Shown: in pieces, positions 25,299-33,695 of the stretch
Numbering within the stretch: position 1 is the first letter of the stretch
How the letters are laid out: each line of letters begins with the position of its first letter
From: Quinella sp. 2Q5
Lineage (GTDB): Bacteria > Bacillota > Negativicutes > Selenomonadales > Selenomonadaceae
Direction of reading: 5' to 3'
Length of the DNA stretch: 43,314 nt
Assembly (NCBI GenBank): GCA_015206785.1
Contig: JADEZQ010000014.1
Location: 1 to 43,314 of the forward strand
The notes under the pieces: generated by a model
The model's database searches: none
Told to the model about the DNA's origin: nothing
Seen by the model: the letters and a program-made list of their open reading frames with translations, nothing else
Program-made: the position numbers and the translations under genes

Positions 25299-26759
25299 TC
25301 AGCTTTCGATGCCGGAGCGCGTCTTGTCGAGCAGGCTCATCTTCATGTCGTAGTAGTCGGGCGTCATGTCCAGATAGTGGCGGTGCGGGTTCTCGAAACG
25401 CTGCTCCTCCTGCCAAATCTCGTGCGCCAGCTGATGCTGAACGTAGTCGCGAATCTCGTGCAGGGTCGGCAAATTTTCCACACGTCGCCCATCTTTGACG
25501 TAGAGCCGAGATAATTTCTTCGCCGTGAAGTTTTCGAAGCGACGGTTCTTCCAGGGCTTGACGGGGTCTATGTAGCGATAGGGTCGGCTCATATCGACGG
25601 TCTCATTAAACAGAGCCATCAGGTCGGCGACGGCGTGCCCGTCCTCGTTGTAGACGCGGTAAATCGTCTTGACGCCGGGGTTGGTGATCTTCTCGACGTT
25701 CTCGCTGACTTTGATGCGCGGAACAAATTTGCCGTTCTCTTCCACCGCGACGATCTTATACACCGCGCCGAAGACGGGTTCCGATTTTGCGGTGATGAGC
25801 CGTTCGCCCACGCCGAAGCTGTCAATCGCCGCGCCCTGCTTAATCAGAGATGTTATCGTGAATTCGTCGAGACTGTTGGACGCGACGATTTTGCAGTCAG
25901 TCAAGCCCGCGTCGTCGAGCTGCTTGCGAATCTTCTTCGACAGATAAGCCAGGTCGCCCGAATCAATCCGCACGCCGCGCAGACGTTTGCCTTGGGGTTC
26001 GAGAATTTCTTTGGCAACGCGAATGGCGTTTGGAATGCCGCTGTGAACGACGTCGTAGGTGTCGACGAGCAACGTGGTCGAATCGGGATAGACCTCGGCA
26101 TAGCGGCGGAAGGCGTCGAACTCGTCGCGGAAGTACATCACCCAGCTGTGAGCCATCGTGCCGTTGACGGGGATATCGAACAGCTGCCCCGCGCTGACGG
26201 TTGCCGTGCCGTTGACGCCGCCGATGAAAGCCGCCCGCGCTCCGTAGGTCGCCGCGTCCATGTTGTGAGCACGCCGCGCGCCGAAGTCCGAGACGGATCT
26301 TCCTTCCGCCGCACGGACAATCCGCCGAGCCTTCGTGGCAATCAACGACTGATGATTGACCTGCGCGAGGATAGCCGTTTCCACAAGCTGCGCGTCAATC
26401 AGGTTGGCGACGACGGTTATGCACGGCTCATTGGGATACATCACGGTACCTTCGGGGAAAGCGTAAATGTCTCCGCGGAAACGAAAATCCTTCAGGCTCG
26501 TCAGGAAGTCGTCGTTGAAAATTTTTTGCCCGTGCAGATAGTCAATGTCCTTCGCGCTGAACTGCATGTTCTCCACGTACTCAATGACCTGTTCAAGTCC
26601 GGCAAAGATAGCGAAGCCGCCCGCGTCGGGGTTGCGCCGATAGAACACGTCGAAGACCACGCGCGTGTTCTCCCCGCCGTTGACGAAGTAGCCGTTCGCC
26701 ATCGTCATCTCGTAAAAATCCATCATCATGGACAGATTGCGTTTATCGAACTGCGACAT
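25299..26759 (-). CDS. pncB: Nicotinate phosphoribosyltransferase
   Basis: A 486-residue enzyme that makes nicotinate mononucleotide from nicotinate and PRPP in NAD salvage. The N-terminus (LSMMMDFYEMTMANGYF) and segments SDFGARRAHNMDAATYGARAA, NGTMAHSWVMYF, LVDTYDVVHSGIPNA and RIDSGDLAYLS are strongly conserved in the Firmicutes-type PncB. Length is normal. It has its own probable promoter at 26783-26811 and appears to lead an operon with cobA-hemD, the glycosyltransferase and the small membrane protein. Confidence 0.96.
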   Translation of the reverse strand: MSQFDKRNLSMMMDFYEMTMANGYFVNGGENTRVVFDVFYRRNPDAGGFAIFAGLEQVIEYVENMQFSAKDIDYLHGQKIFNDDFLTSLKDFRFRGDIYAFPEGTVMYPNEPCITVVANLIDAQLVETAILAQVNHQSLIATKARRIVRAAEGRSVSDFGARRAHNMDAATYGARAAFIGGVNGTATVSAGQLFDIPVNGTMAHSWVMYFRDEFDAFRRYAEVYPDSTTLLVDTYDVVHSGIPNAIRVAKEILEPQGKRLRGVRIDSGDLAYLSKKIRKQLDDAGLTDCKIVASNSLDEFTITSLIKQGAAIDSFGVGERLITAKSEPVFGAVYKIVAVEENGKFVPRIKVSENVEKITNPGVKTIYRVYNEDGHAVADLMALFNETVDMSRPYRYIDPVKPWKNRRFENFTAKKLSRLYVKDGRRVENLPTLHEIRDYVQHQLAHEIWQEEQRFENPHRHYLDMTPDYYDMKMSLLDKTRSGIES

Positions 26760-26782
26760 GTAAACTCCTCCGTTGAGAATAA

Positions 26783-26811
26783 ATTATACGTGCATATTCT
26801 GTTGACGATAA
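26783..26811 (-). promoter_or_regulatory. Probable pncB promoter
   Basis: A perfect TATAAT on the minus strand (26788-26783) has a weak -35 TTATCG (26811-26806) at 17 nt. It lies in the 78-bp gap before pncB. Confidence 0.55.
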
Positions 26812-26837
26812 AGTTTTCCCTTCCCGCCGCGCAAATT

Positions 26838-27962
26838 TCAGCAGTACTCGTGGTCGACGTGGATTATCGCGCGGTCGTCGGCGTGCAAGGCGATTAGCCG
26901 CCGCTGAAATTCTTTGCGAAGGTCGCGGTCGGTCATCGGGAAATTTTGCGGGACGGCAACGTCGAAGATCAGCTTGAGTCCGGCTTTGTATGGAGCAACG
27001 CGGAAATCGTGCAACGTCAGCCGCGCGTCAATCCCCGACAAAATTTTTTCGGCAAGGCAGCGGTGTTCGTCATAGGCGGCGTCGCGAACGACGGGGTCAA
27101 CGTGCAGCGTCACCGAAATCCCAAACGCCGACTGCAGACGCCTTTCGAGCCCGTCAATAATTTCGTGCGCCTCAAGAAGTTTGAGCGTCGCGGGAATTTC
27201 CACATGCATGGAGACGAAGAAAGTTTTCGCGCCGTAGCTGTGGACAATTAAATCGTGCACGCCGAGGACTTCGGGCGAGGCGGTGACGATTTTTTTTATG
27301 CCGCGCAAAAGTTCGGGGTCGGCACGTCCACCGAGCAACGGCGTCAACATTTCGTTGAGCGAGGTGAAGCCGCTACGCAGGATAAATGCCGAGATGAACA
27401 CGCCCGCGCCGCCGTCGATGTTCACGCCGAATTCAATGTAGACGCCGATTGAAACCATGATGACGGTCGTCGCCAGGCAGTCGGTGAAATTGTCGAGCTC
27501 CGCCGCGCGAATCGCCTCCGAATTTATTTTGCGAGCCGCGTGCCGATAGAACAGCCCCAAAAAAAATTTCGTCGCTACGGAAAAACTCAGCACGAACATC
27601 GTAAACAGACCCGTGCTCAATTCTTCGGGGTGCAGAATTTTTTCGACGGACTTCCACAAAAGTTCTCCGCCAACCAGAATCATTCCCGCGGCAATGAACA
27701 GCCCTGCCAGATATTCTGCGCGGCCGTGCCCGAAAGGATGTTCTTCGTCGGCGGGTTTGGCTGCCATGCGGAAGCCGACGAGCATGATGATTGAGGTTGC
27801 CGCGTCCGACAGGTTGTTGAAGGCGTCGGCGAGGATTGAGATTGAGCCGCTGATCATTGCAACCGCAAGCTTGACGCCGCTTAACATGATGTTGACGCAG
27901 ATGCCCAGCGCGCTGACGAATTGCCCGTAGCCTTCGCGTGTCGACAGGTTGAACGGTTTCAT
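26838..27962 (-). CDS. Cation diffusion facilitator family transporter
   Basis: A 374-residue CDF antiporter with six predicted helices and a cytoplasmic C-terminal domain (about 210-374). HPFGHGRAEYLAGL (75-88) is the family signature. The membrane metal site reads N49-x3-D53 in helix 2 (NNLSD) and D157-x3-D161 in helix 5 (DNFTD), rather than the D/H combination of zinc exporters such as YiiP; DxxxD in helix 5 is reported mostly in manganese-type CDF proteins. Export of Mn or Fe is thus a reasonable inference. The ATG at 27962 overlaps the upstream stop (TGATG). The C-terminal cytoplasmic part appears longer than in minimal CDFs. Confidence 0.9.
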   Translation of the reverse strand: MKPFNLSTREGYGQFVSALGICVNIMLSGVKLAVAMISGSISILADAFNNLSDAATSIIMLVGFRMAAKPADEEHPFGHGRAEYLAGLFIAAGMILVGGELLWKSVEKILHPEELSTGLFTMFVLSFSVATKFFLGLFYRHAARKINSEAIRAAELDNFTDCLATTVIMVSIGVYIEFGVNIDGGAGVFISAFILRSGFTSLNEMLTPLLGGRADPELLRGIKKIVTASPEVLGVHDLIVHSYGAKTFFVSMHVEIPATLKLLEAHEIIDGLERRLQSAFGISVTLHVDPVVRDAAYDEHRCLAEKILSGIDARLTLHDFRVAPYKAGLKLIFDVAVPQNFPMTDRDLRKEFQRRLIALHADDRAIIHVDHEYC

Positions 27963-29176
27963 CACATGCCACGAATCAAAGACCATTCGGGGCGCATGTA
28001 GCCGCATTGCTCGCGCGCCATGAAGCTCACGCCGCTGATGAAGTCGGCAAATTCCCTGAAGCCCGCCTCCATCAGCCGCCGCTTGATCTTGTTGTAGTCG
28101 CCGCGGCAGATGAAAAACAGTCGCCCGCGCTCACGAGTCATTGCCGCAATCAGCTCGTCGAAAGAATTTTGCCCGCCGTCTTCGATTATCGGTTCGTCGT
28201 CGTGCACGTGCAGAATCACCTTGACCGCCGCAACGTTCCTGCTGCCCACGAAGAAGCCGCGGCTGTGGTCAACGCTCACCTGAATCACCCGCTGAACAAT
28301 CAACGCGTGCTCGTCGTTCGATTTGCGGAAAGCTTCAGCGATGTTGCCGAGGGCGTCGGCGTTTAACCAGGGCGTGCGCGAAAAATTTTCCAGGAACAGG
28401 CGGTTAAACTCGTCGTCGAGCTTGAGTTCGATGCACTGACCCGCGTAGTGATAAATCTTTCGCGCCACGGACAAATTCATCTGACGTTCCGCCGCGACAA
28501 ACGAATCGAACTTTTGCGCCAGCTTGAGGTATCGCGTCGAGAAGAATGCGTTCAAGATGTCTTGGTCGACGGATTCGCATTGCGGGTGGTCGGCGAGGAA
28601 TTGCACGCCGTCGCGGAAGAAGGTATCGTCAATCGCGTCGAGGTTGAACAAAATCACGCCGGAGCAGAAATAATTTTCCGCAGCGACAAAATTTTCGACG
28701 AGCAGGAATTTGTTCGTGATCATGTCGTTCAACGTGGCTTCGGCTTCGGGCACAGCGGCGAGCGGAAAATTTTCCAGGTCAATGCGCCACAGTTCAGCGA
28801 TGTCGATGTTGACGATGATGTCGGCGTCGAGGTAGATTGCCTTGCTGATTTTATGCGCCGCGAGAATTTTTTTGATGAGCAGACGATAGAACGCGCCGAT
28901 GCTGAAACGCAACTTGATTTTGTCGGCGAGCTTTTCGCGCATGAATTCGATATCCGCCGCGCAAAGTCGTTCGACGTCGTGGAACTTGACGCGCTGAGCG
29001 TAACTGCCCGCCAGATAGGAAAACTTGTCGCGGTTATCGGCGGTCAAGGTGTTGTCGTGCAGGATGTGGACGGTGACGGGTGCGCAGGTGTTTTCAAAGA
29101 TGGAAGCCATTGCCGCGCCGACGAACTTCGAGTAATAGCCGTCGGCGTCGTGCAGACCGAAGCAAACGTGGATCAT
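27962..29176 (-). CDS. GT8 family glycosyltransferase with extra C-terminal domain
   Basis: A 404-residue protein. Residues 1-265 match GT8 enzymes: MIHVCFGLHDADGYYSKFVGA-like opening, the YLDADIIVNIDIAELW metal/nucleotide-sugar site (DxD) and CSGVILFNLDAI. Many GT8 members add glucose or galactose to lipopolysaccharide cores. Residues about 285-404 (VKVILHVHDDEPI, RLFFICRGDYNKIKRRL, ADFISGVSFM) form a second region that I do not recognise. The ATG at 29176 follows GGAGG; it starts 2 bp after the cobD stop and overlaps the CDF start by 1 bp. Confidence 0.88.
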   Translation of the reverse strand: MIHVCFGLHDADGYYSKFVGAAMASIFENTCAPVTVHILHDNTLTADNRDKFSYLAGSYAQRVKFHDVERLCAADIEFMREKLADKIKLRFSIGAFYRLLIKKILAAHKISKAIYLDADIIVNIDIAELWRIDLENFPLAAVPEAEATLNDMITNKFLLVENFVAAENYFCSGVILFNLDAIDDTFFRDGVQFLADHPQCESVDQDILNAFFSTRYLKLAQKFDSFVAAERQMNLSVARKIYHYAGQCIELKLDDEFNRLFLENFSRTPWLNADALGNIAEAFRKSNDEHALIVQRVIQVSVDHSRGFFVGSRNVAAVKVILHVHDDEPIIEDGGQNSFDELIAAMTRERGRLFFICRGDYNKIKRRLMEAGFREFADFISGVSFMAREQCGYMRPEWSLIRGM

Positions 29177-29178
29177 GT

Positions 29179-30216
29179 TCAAACCTCCAAAATTTTTTCG
29201 AGCACGTCGAGCAGCCGCAAGTTCTCTGCCCGCGAACGGATTGCCGCGCGCAGATACGAGCCGTCGAGCCCGACGAAGTTGGCGCAATGTCGAATCAGTA
29301 TCCGCTCCCGCCGCAGACCCGACAGAATTTTTTCGGCGACGGCGGGCGTTGGGAATTTCATCAACACGAAGTTTGCTGACGGCGGAAAAAATTTCACGCG
29401 CAGGTTCATCAGCCGCTGTGTGAAAAATTTTTGCTCCTCAATGAGCCACGCACGCGTTCTCCGCAAAAAATCTTCGTCCGCCAATGCAACTGCTCCGGCT
29501 TTCTGCGCCAGGAAGTTCACGTTCCAAACGTCCTTCGCCGCGTTCAATCGCCGCGCCAAATTTTTTTCGACGACAGCGAAGCCCAATCGCAAGCCCGGTA
29601 TCGCGAAGACTTTCGTCAGCGAGTGGACGACGGAAATTTTTTCCGACACGAAATTTTTCAGCGAGGGCGCATCCGTGAAGTCGATAAACGATTCGTCGAC
29701 GACCACGCGAGAATTTTCCGCGAGCTGCAGAATTTTTTCGGGCGGCGGCAAATTTCCCGTCGGATTGTTCGGGCGGGCGAGCATCACACAATCGGCGGGC
29801 GAAAGAATTTTTTTCAGCGTGTCGACGTCGATATCGAATCCGTCAGCCGCGTCGGTGATGAAGTGTTTGACGGGGCAGGCGGCGGCGCGAGCGGCGCGTT
29901 CGTATTCGCTGAAGGCGGGCGCGGGAATGACGACGCGGGCGGGGCGCGTGATGAACAGGTACAAATAAAAAAATTCCGCCGCACCGTTCAGCAGGACGAG
30001 ATTGTCCGCGGGCACGCCGTAGCGGTTCGTGACGGCAGCTGTGAGTTCTGCGGCGCGGGTGTCGGGGTAATGGACGATGCCGCGCAGATTTTCCGACAGC
30101 GTCTGAAAAATTTTTTCCGACGGGGCGAGCGGATTGATGTTCGCGCTGAAGTCGAGCCAATCGCCGACATTGCCCGCCGCGTCATAAACCTGCCCGCCGT
30201 GTTCAAAGCGTTCCAA
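29179..30216 (-). CDS. cobD: L-threonine-O-3-phosphate decarboxylase / histidinol-phosphate aminotransferase-like (CobD)
   Basis: A 345-residue class I/II PLP enzyme. The beginning LERFEHGGQVYDAAG then WLDFSANINPL is typical of CobD, which makes (R)-1-amino-2-propanol phosphate for the cobalamin nucleotide loop; the PLP lysine is about K202 in HSLTKVFAIPGLRLGF, and ARPNNPTG is conserved. The start TTG 30216 is chosen because GGAGG is 7 nt upstream; a GTG at 30234 would place that site inside the gene. No other cobalamin gene is adjacent except cobA-hemD further downstream. HisC is the alternative, less likely from the HGG opening. Confidence 0.85.
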   Translation of the reverse strand: MERFEHGGQVYDAAGNVGDWLDFSANINPLAPSEKIFQTLSENLRGIVHYPDTRAAELTAAVTNRYGVPADNLVLLNGAAEFFYLYLFITRPARVVIPAPAFSEYERAARAAACPVKHFITDAADGFDIDVDTLKKILSPADCVMLARPNNPTGNLPPPEKILQLAENSRVVVDESFIDFTDAPSLKNFVSEKISVVHSLTKVFAIPGLRLGFAVVEKNLARRLNAAKDVWNVNFLAQKAGAVALADEDFLRRTRAWLIEEQKFFTQRLMNLRVKFFPPSANFVLMKFPTPAVAEKILSGLRRERILIRHCANFVGLDGSYLRAAIRSRAENLRLLDVLEKILEV

Positions 30217-30230
30217 AAAATTTCCTCCGT

Positions 30231-31154
30231 TCACTGCACAAGGACGATCTCTTCTATGCGCGCGTTCTCGGCCTCGGTCTTGGTGATGACGCCGGCCTTC
30301 TCCATCGCGTCAATGACGACGAGCTGACGTTTCTTGGCGGCGCGGAAGTCGACATACGGCGAGTAGAGACTCGGCGCATTTGGAAGACCCGCCAGCATTG
30401 CGCATTCGCCAATCGTCAGGTCGATGGGGTTTTTGCCGAAGTAACCCTGCGCGGCGTCGTGCACGCCATAAAAGTCCGAGCCGAAGTAAATCGTGTTGAG
30501 GTAGATCTCCAGAATCTTGTCCTTGTCGAAGTTGCGTTCCATGTTCACCGACAGGACGAGCTCTTCAATCTTTCGCGCGAAGGTTCTGTCCGACGTGAGG
30601 AAAAGATTTTTGACCGTCTGCTGCGTGATGGTTGAGGCACCTTCGCGGATTTCGCCCGCCTCGGCATTGACGAAGACGGCGCGGGCAATCCCGATGATGT
30701 CGAAGCCCTTGTGCTTGTAGAAGCGCGTATCTTCCACGGCAACGACTGCCTGGCGCAGGAGAAGCGGCATCTCGCCCGACGTGGTGTAATGGCTCATGGC
30801 GTCAACCTTGGCGTCGACGGCGGGCTTGATGTCGAACATTCGCTTCAGCTCCGCAAAGAAGCCGATGGACTCTTCGCGGCGTTCGGGCTCGGCGGCGGAT
30901 TTTTTTTCGGTGACGGGTTGCGCCTCGTCGAACAGCGTCTTAATTTCGGGTGCGCCGGTGGATTGGGCGGGCTCGTCGTCGTAAATAAATTCGTCGCTCA
31001 TCGTGCCGACCAGCTCGGCGGGGTTGTCGCTCTTCATCACAAGCGTCGCCGTGAACGACCCGACGAACGTCAGCGCAATGAAGAACGCGTACTTGAAAAT
31101 TTTTCCGATCACTCGAAACGAACGCCGCCGATTGGACGAATTGCCACTGCTCAA
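30231..31154 (-). CDS. mtgA: Monofunctional biosynthetic peptidoglycan glycosyltransferase (GT51)
   Basis: A 307-residue protein that polymerises lipid II into glycan strands. One membrane anchor is at about 17-39 (IFKYAFFIALTFVGSF), an acidic linker follows, and the GT51 domain is about 115-300: AVVAVEDTRFYKHKGFD (catalytic Glu), ASTITQQTVKNLF, and ILEIYLNTIYFG. No transpeptidase domain follows, so it is not a class A PBP. The start TTG 31154 lies 7 nt after GAGGAG; upstream codons in the same frame run into the divergent atpI gene and read as basic nonsense. The symbol is by function; orthology to E. coli mtgA is not tested. Confidence 0.88.
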   Translation of the reverse strand: MSSGNSSNRRRSFRVIGKIFKYAFFIALTFVGSFTATLVMKSDNPAELVGTMSDEFIYDDEPAQSTGAPEIKTLFDEAQPVTEKKSAAEPERREESIGFFAELKRMFDIKPAVDAKVDAMSHYTTSGEMPLLLRQAVVAVEDTRFYKHKGFDIIGIARAVFVNAEAGEIREGASTITQQTVKNLFLTSDRTFARKIEELVLSVNMERNFDKDKILEIYLNTIYFGSDFYGVHDAAQGYFGKNPIDLTIGECAMLAGLPNAPSLYSPYVDFRAAKKRQLVVIDAMEKAGVITKTEAENARIEEIVLVQ

Positions 31155-31185
31155 AAAAATTCTCCTCTCAAATTTTGTCGCGGGC

Positions 31186-31214
31186 AGTATAGCATAAAAC
31201 TTTTCGCGCGGGAA
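31186..31214 (-). promoter_or_regulatory. Possible promoter of the mtgA-cobD-GT8-CDF unit
   Basis: TATACT (31191-31186) with TTCCCG at 17 nt on the minus strand, inside the 72-bp divergent gap between mtgA and atpI. The -35 box is poor. Confidence 0.4.
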
Positions 31215-31226
31215 GGGAAAATCTTC

Positions 31227-31622
31227 ATGGCGTCGAAGTGTCCCCGCATGAGACAGGCATTTGATACGTTCAAGGGAAGTTGGAAAATTTTTTCGGCAGC
31301 GGCGGCAGTTCTGGCGTTGCAGTTGATTTCGGCGGGGCAGTTGCGTCTTTGCGGGGCAGTCCTCATCGGCGCGCTGTTGAATTTTTTTTATTTCCTGTCG
31401 ACGGCGGCACGCCTGGAAGCCGCGGCAAATTCCCCTGCGCCGCAAGCCAAACGCATCATGTTAATCGGGCTCGTTCTGCGGTTGGGAATGCTCTTCGCGG
31501 TGCTTGCCGTCGCCGTGCATATCTCGGCGGAACTTTTCTTGGCGTCGGCGGTGTCGTTCGGCGTGTTCTATCTGACGTCACTGTTCGTCCTGGCTCGCTC
31601 CGAAGTCAACCGAAAATTCTAG
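31227..31622 (+). CDS. atpI: ATP synthase subunit I-like membrane protein
   Basis: A 131-residue protein with four hydrophobic helices, in the normal atpI position 21 bp before atpB. The AtpI family helps c-ring assembly or Mg/Ca handling and is poorly conserved, so the call rests on size, helices (AAAAVLALQLISAGQL, LIGALLNFFYFLSTAA, IMLIGLVLRLGMLFAVLAV) and position. ATG 31227 has GGGAAGGGA upstream; ATG 31248 is an alternative start. Confidence 0.8.
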   Translation: MASKCPRMRQAFDTFKGSWKIFSAAAAVLALQLISAGQLRLCGAVLIGALLNFFYFLSTAARLEAAANSPAPQAKRIMLIGLVLRLGMLFAVLAVAVHISAELFLASAVSFGVFYLTSLFVLARSEVNRKF

Positions 31623-31643
31623 ACGATGGGAGGTGATTTATAG

Positions 31644-32318
31644 ATGCATGACATTGGTGTCCGCGAGACGATAAACTTTCTGGGCTTGACGTTCAACATC
31701 GAGACGCTCAAGATGACGTGGCTGGCTATGGGCATTGTGATTTTGGTGGCGTGCCTGGCAACTCGCAACCTGAAGGTCGTGCCGCAGGGTTGGCAAAATT
31801 TCGTCGAAATGATTATCCTTTGGCTCCACGACCAAATCGATGCGATGATGGGGCCGCGCGGCAGAATGTTGGCTCCTTTCATTGTGGGGCTGTTCATGTT
31901 CCTTTTGGCAAGCAACCTAATCGGTCTGGTGCCGTTGATGGCGTCGCCGACAAACGACTTGAACACAACGCTGGGGCTGGCTCTGCTGGTGGTGATAATC
32001 GTTCACTGCCTGGGCTTATACTTCAAGGGCGGTCATTACATTGCGCACTTTTTCCAACCGACGCCGGTCTTCGTCGTCATCAACATGATCGAGGAGATCG
32101 CCAAACCGATTACGCTTGCCTTCCGTCTATTCGGAAACATTCTCGCGGGCGAAATTCTCATCATCGTCTTGCTCAAGCTGATGCCGATTTGGATGCCGAT
32201 ACCCTCTGTTGCCTGGCTGGCGTTCAGTATCTTTATCAGTTGCGTGCAGGCGGTCATCTTCACCATGCTTTCAATGGCGTACCTTGCCAACGCGGTTAAG
32301 GACGACCACGCCGAGTAA
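31644..32318 (+). CDS. atpB: ATP synthase F0 subunit a
   Basis: A 224-residue membrane protein of the proton or sodium channel. The essential arginine is R161 in ITLAFRLFGNILAGE; the NLIGLVPLMASPTNDLN segment is conserved. About five membrane helices. It begins with ATG after GGGAGGTGA. Length is close to other Firmicutes a subunits. Confidence 0.96.
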   Translation: MHDIGVRETINFLGLTFNIETLKMTWLAMGIVILVACLATRNLKVVPQGWQNFVEMIILWLHDQIDAMMGPRGRMLAPFIVGLFMFLLASNLIGLVPLMASPTNDLNTTLGLALLVVIIVHCLGLYFKGGHYIAHFFQPTPVFVVINMIEEIAKPITLAFRLFGNILAGEILIIVLLKLMPIWMPIPSVAWLAFSIFISCVQAVIFTMLSMAYLANAVKDDHAE

Positions 32319-32354
32319 TCAGAACTTTTTTTACGTTAAGGAGGATTTTTCATT

Positions 32355-32603
32355 ATGGAACATGCAATCATGGTAGCGGCGGCACTTTTGGGCGCAGGCA
32401 TCACGATGGGGCTTGCGGCAATCGGCGCGGGCGTCGGCGACGGCCTTGTCACCAGCAAATTCATCGACGGCATCACCCGTCAGCCCGAAGCGAAGAACAC
32501 GCTTTTCACCAACACGCTCATCTCCGTCGGCTTGATTGAGGCTATGGCGATTATCGCAACGGTCGTCGCGCTCATCATGCTCTATGCCAACCCGCTCCTC
32601 TAA
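32355..32603 (+). CDS. atpE: ATP synthase F0 subunit c
   Basis: An 82-residue hairpin of two helices that forms the rotor ring. The ion-binding carboxylate is E62 in GLIEAMAI; the polar loop is TRQPEA. In helix 1, D29 in GVGDG stands where the sodium ring of Ilyobacter has Gln32, so two acidic residues could face each other. The Ser/Thr/Tyr ligands that follow the Glu in sodium rings are replaced by A, M and I, which favours proton use. Confidence 0.96.
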   Translation: MEHAIMVAAALLGAGITMGLAAIGAGVGDGLVTSKFIDGITRQPEAKNTLFTNTLISVGLIEAMAIIATVVALIMLYANPLL

Positions 32604-32636
32604 TGCGCAGGCAACGCGTTAAAGGGGTGATTCGTT

Positions 32637-33137
32637 TTGATTGAGATTAACGCAACGATTCTCGCGCAGATTCTAAACTTCCTGATTCTGGTCATCATCC
32701 TGCGTGCGGTTGCTTATAAACCCGTCGCGCGGCTCCTTCAACAGCGCACCGACAAAATCCGCGGCGAACTCGACAAGGCAGCAGCCGACCGTAAAGCCGC
32801 TGAACAGACTTTGGCGGATTACAAGTCACAGCTTGCCGACGCGCACAAGAAGGCTCAAGAGATCGTCGAAAAGGCGAATGTCACTGCCCGCCAAGAGCAC
32901 GACGCCGCAGTTGCCGAAACCCGCCGCGAGATTGAACGCATGAAGCTTTCCGCGCAAGCAGAGATCGAAAGCGAACGCAACCGCGCCTTCGACGAGATGA
33001 AGTCGCAAATCGTTTCGCTGAGCTTGGCGGCGGCAAACAAGGTCGTCTCCAAAAACGTCGACACCAAAGAGAACGACAAACTTGTCACCGAATTCATCGC
33101 CGGCTTGAACAAAAACATGTTCGCTGACCTGAAATGA
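32637..33137 (+). CDS. atpF: ATP synthase F0 subunit b
   Basis: A 166-residue stator protein: one N-terminal membrane helix (INATILAQILNFLILVIILRAV), then a long charged coiled coil, with the delta-contacting end ANKVVSKNVDTKENDKLV. It starts with TTG 32637 after AAAGGGG. Size and order are normal. Confidence 0.95.
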   Translation: MIEINATILAQILNFLILVIILRAVAYKPVARLLQQRTDKIRGELDKAAADRKAAEQTLADYKSQLADAHKKAQEIVEKANVTARQEHDAAVAETRREIERMKLSAQAEIESERNRAFDEMKSQIVSLSLAAANKVVSKNVDTKENDKLVTEFIAGLNKNMFADLK

Positions 33138-33146
33138 GGTGGCAAC

Positions 33147-33689
33147 GTGCTTAATATCCAACTCGCGTCCAAATATGCCACGGCGATTTTCGAGATTGCT
33201 CGCGACGAAAAGAATCTTGACGGCTACGCCAAAGACCTGGGCACCGTCCGCGAAGACGTGTTTGCCGTTCCCGAAGCCGTGAAGTTTTTTCAGAACCCGC
33301 TAGTGCCCGCCATCGCGAAGAAAGATTTGCTCCGCCGCGCCGTCGGCAAAGAGGTCTCCGAAACCGTGATGAACTTCCTTATGCTCCTGGTCGACAAGAA
33401 ACGCATCGGCGTCTTCAGCGAAATCTGCGACATCTTCACATCGCTAAAGAATCGCGAACAGGGTATCCTCATCGCCGACGTGACGAGTGCTTTTCCGCTC
33501 ACCAAGAAGCAACAGGACGCGCTCATCAAGAAGCTCACGACGTTGACGGGACGAAAAATCCAAATCCGCCCGCACAAAGACACGTCCATCATCGGCGGGC
33601 TGATCCTCAAGATTGGCGACAGGAAAATCGACGGCTCCGTTGCGGGACGGCTCGCCGCGCTGAGGGGTTCGTTGCTGTCCAAAGGGTGA
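33147..33689 (+). CDS. atpH: ATP synthase F1 subunit delta
   Basis: A 180-residue protein linking b to the alpha/beta head. The beginning QLASKYATAIFEIARDE and the ending IIGGLILKIGDRKIDGSVAGRL are diagnostic. It starts with GTG 33147 following GAGGTGG. Only 6 bp separate it from the inserted small exported gene downstream. Confidence 0.95.
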   Translation: MLNIQLASKYATAIFEIARDEKNLDGYAKDLGTVREDVFAVPEAVKFFQNPLVPAIAKKDLLRRAVGKEVSETVMNFLMLLVDKKRIGVFSEICDIFTSLKNREQGILIADVTSAFPLTKKQQDALIKKLTTLTGRKIQIRPHKDTSIIGGLILKIGDRKIDGSVAGRLAALRGSLLSKG

Positions 33690-33695
33690 CGGCTC

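Noticed and set aside
32355-32603. Calling the synthase sodium-dependent
   Set aside because: The Ser, Thr and Tyr ligands that define sodium c-rings are not present, so only an open question is reported.
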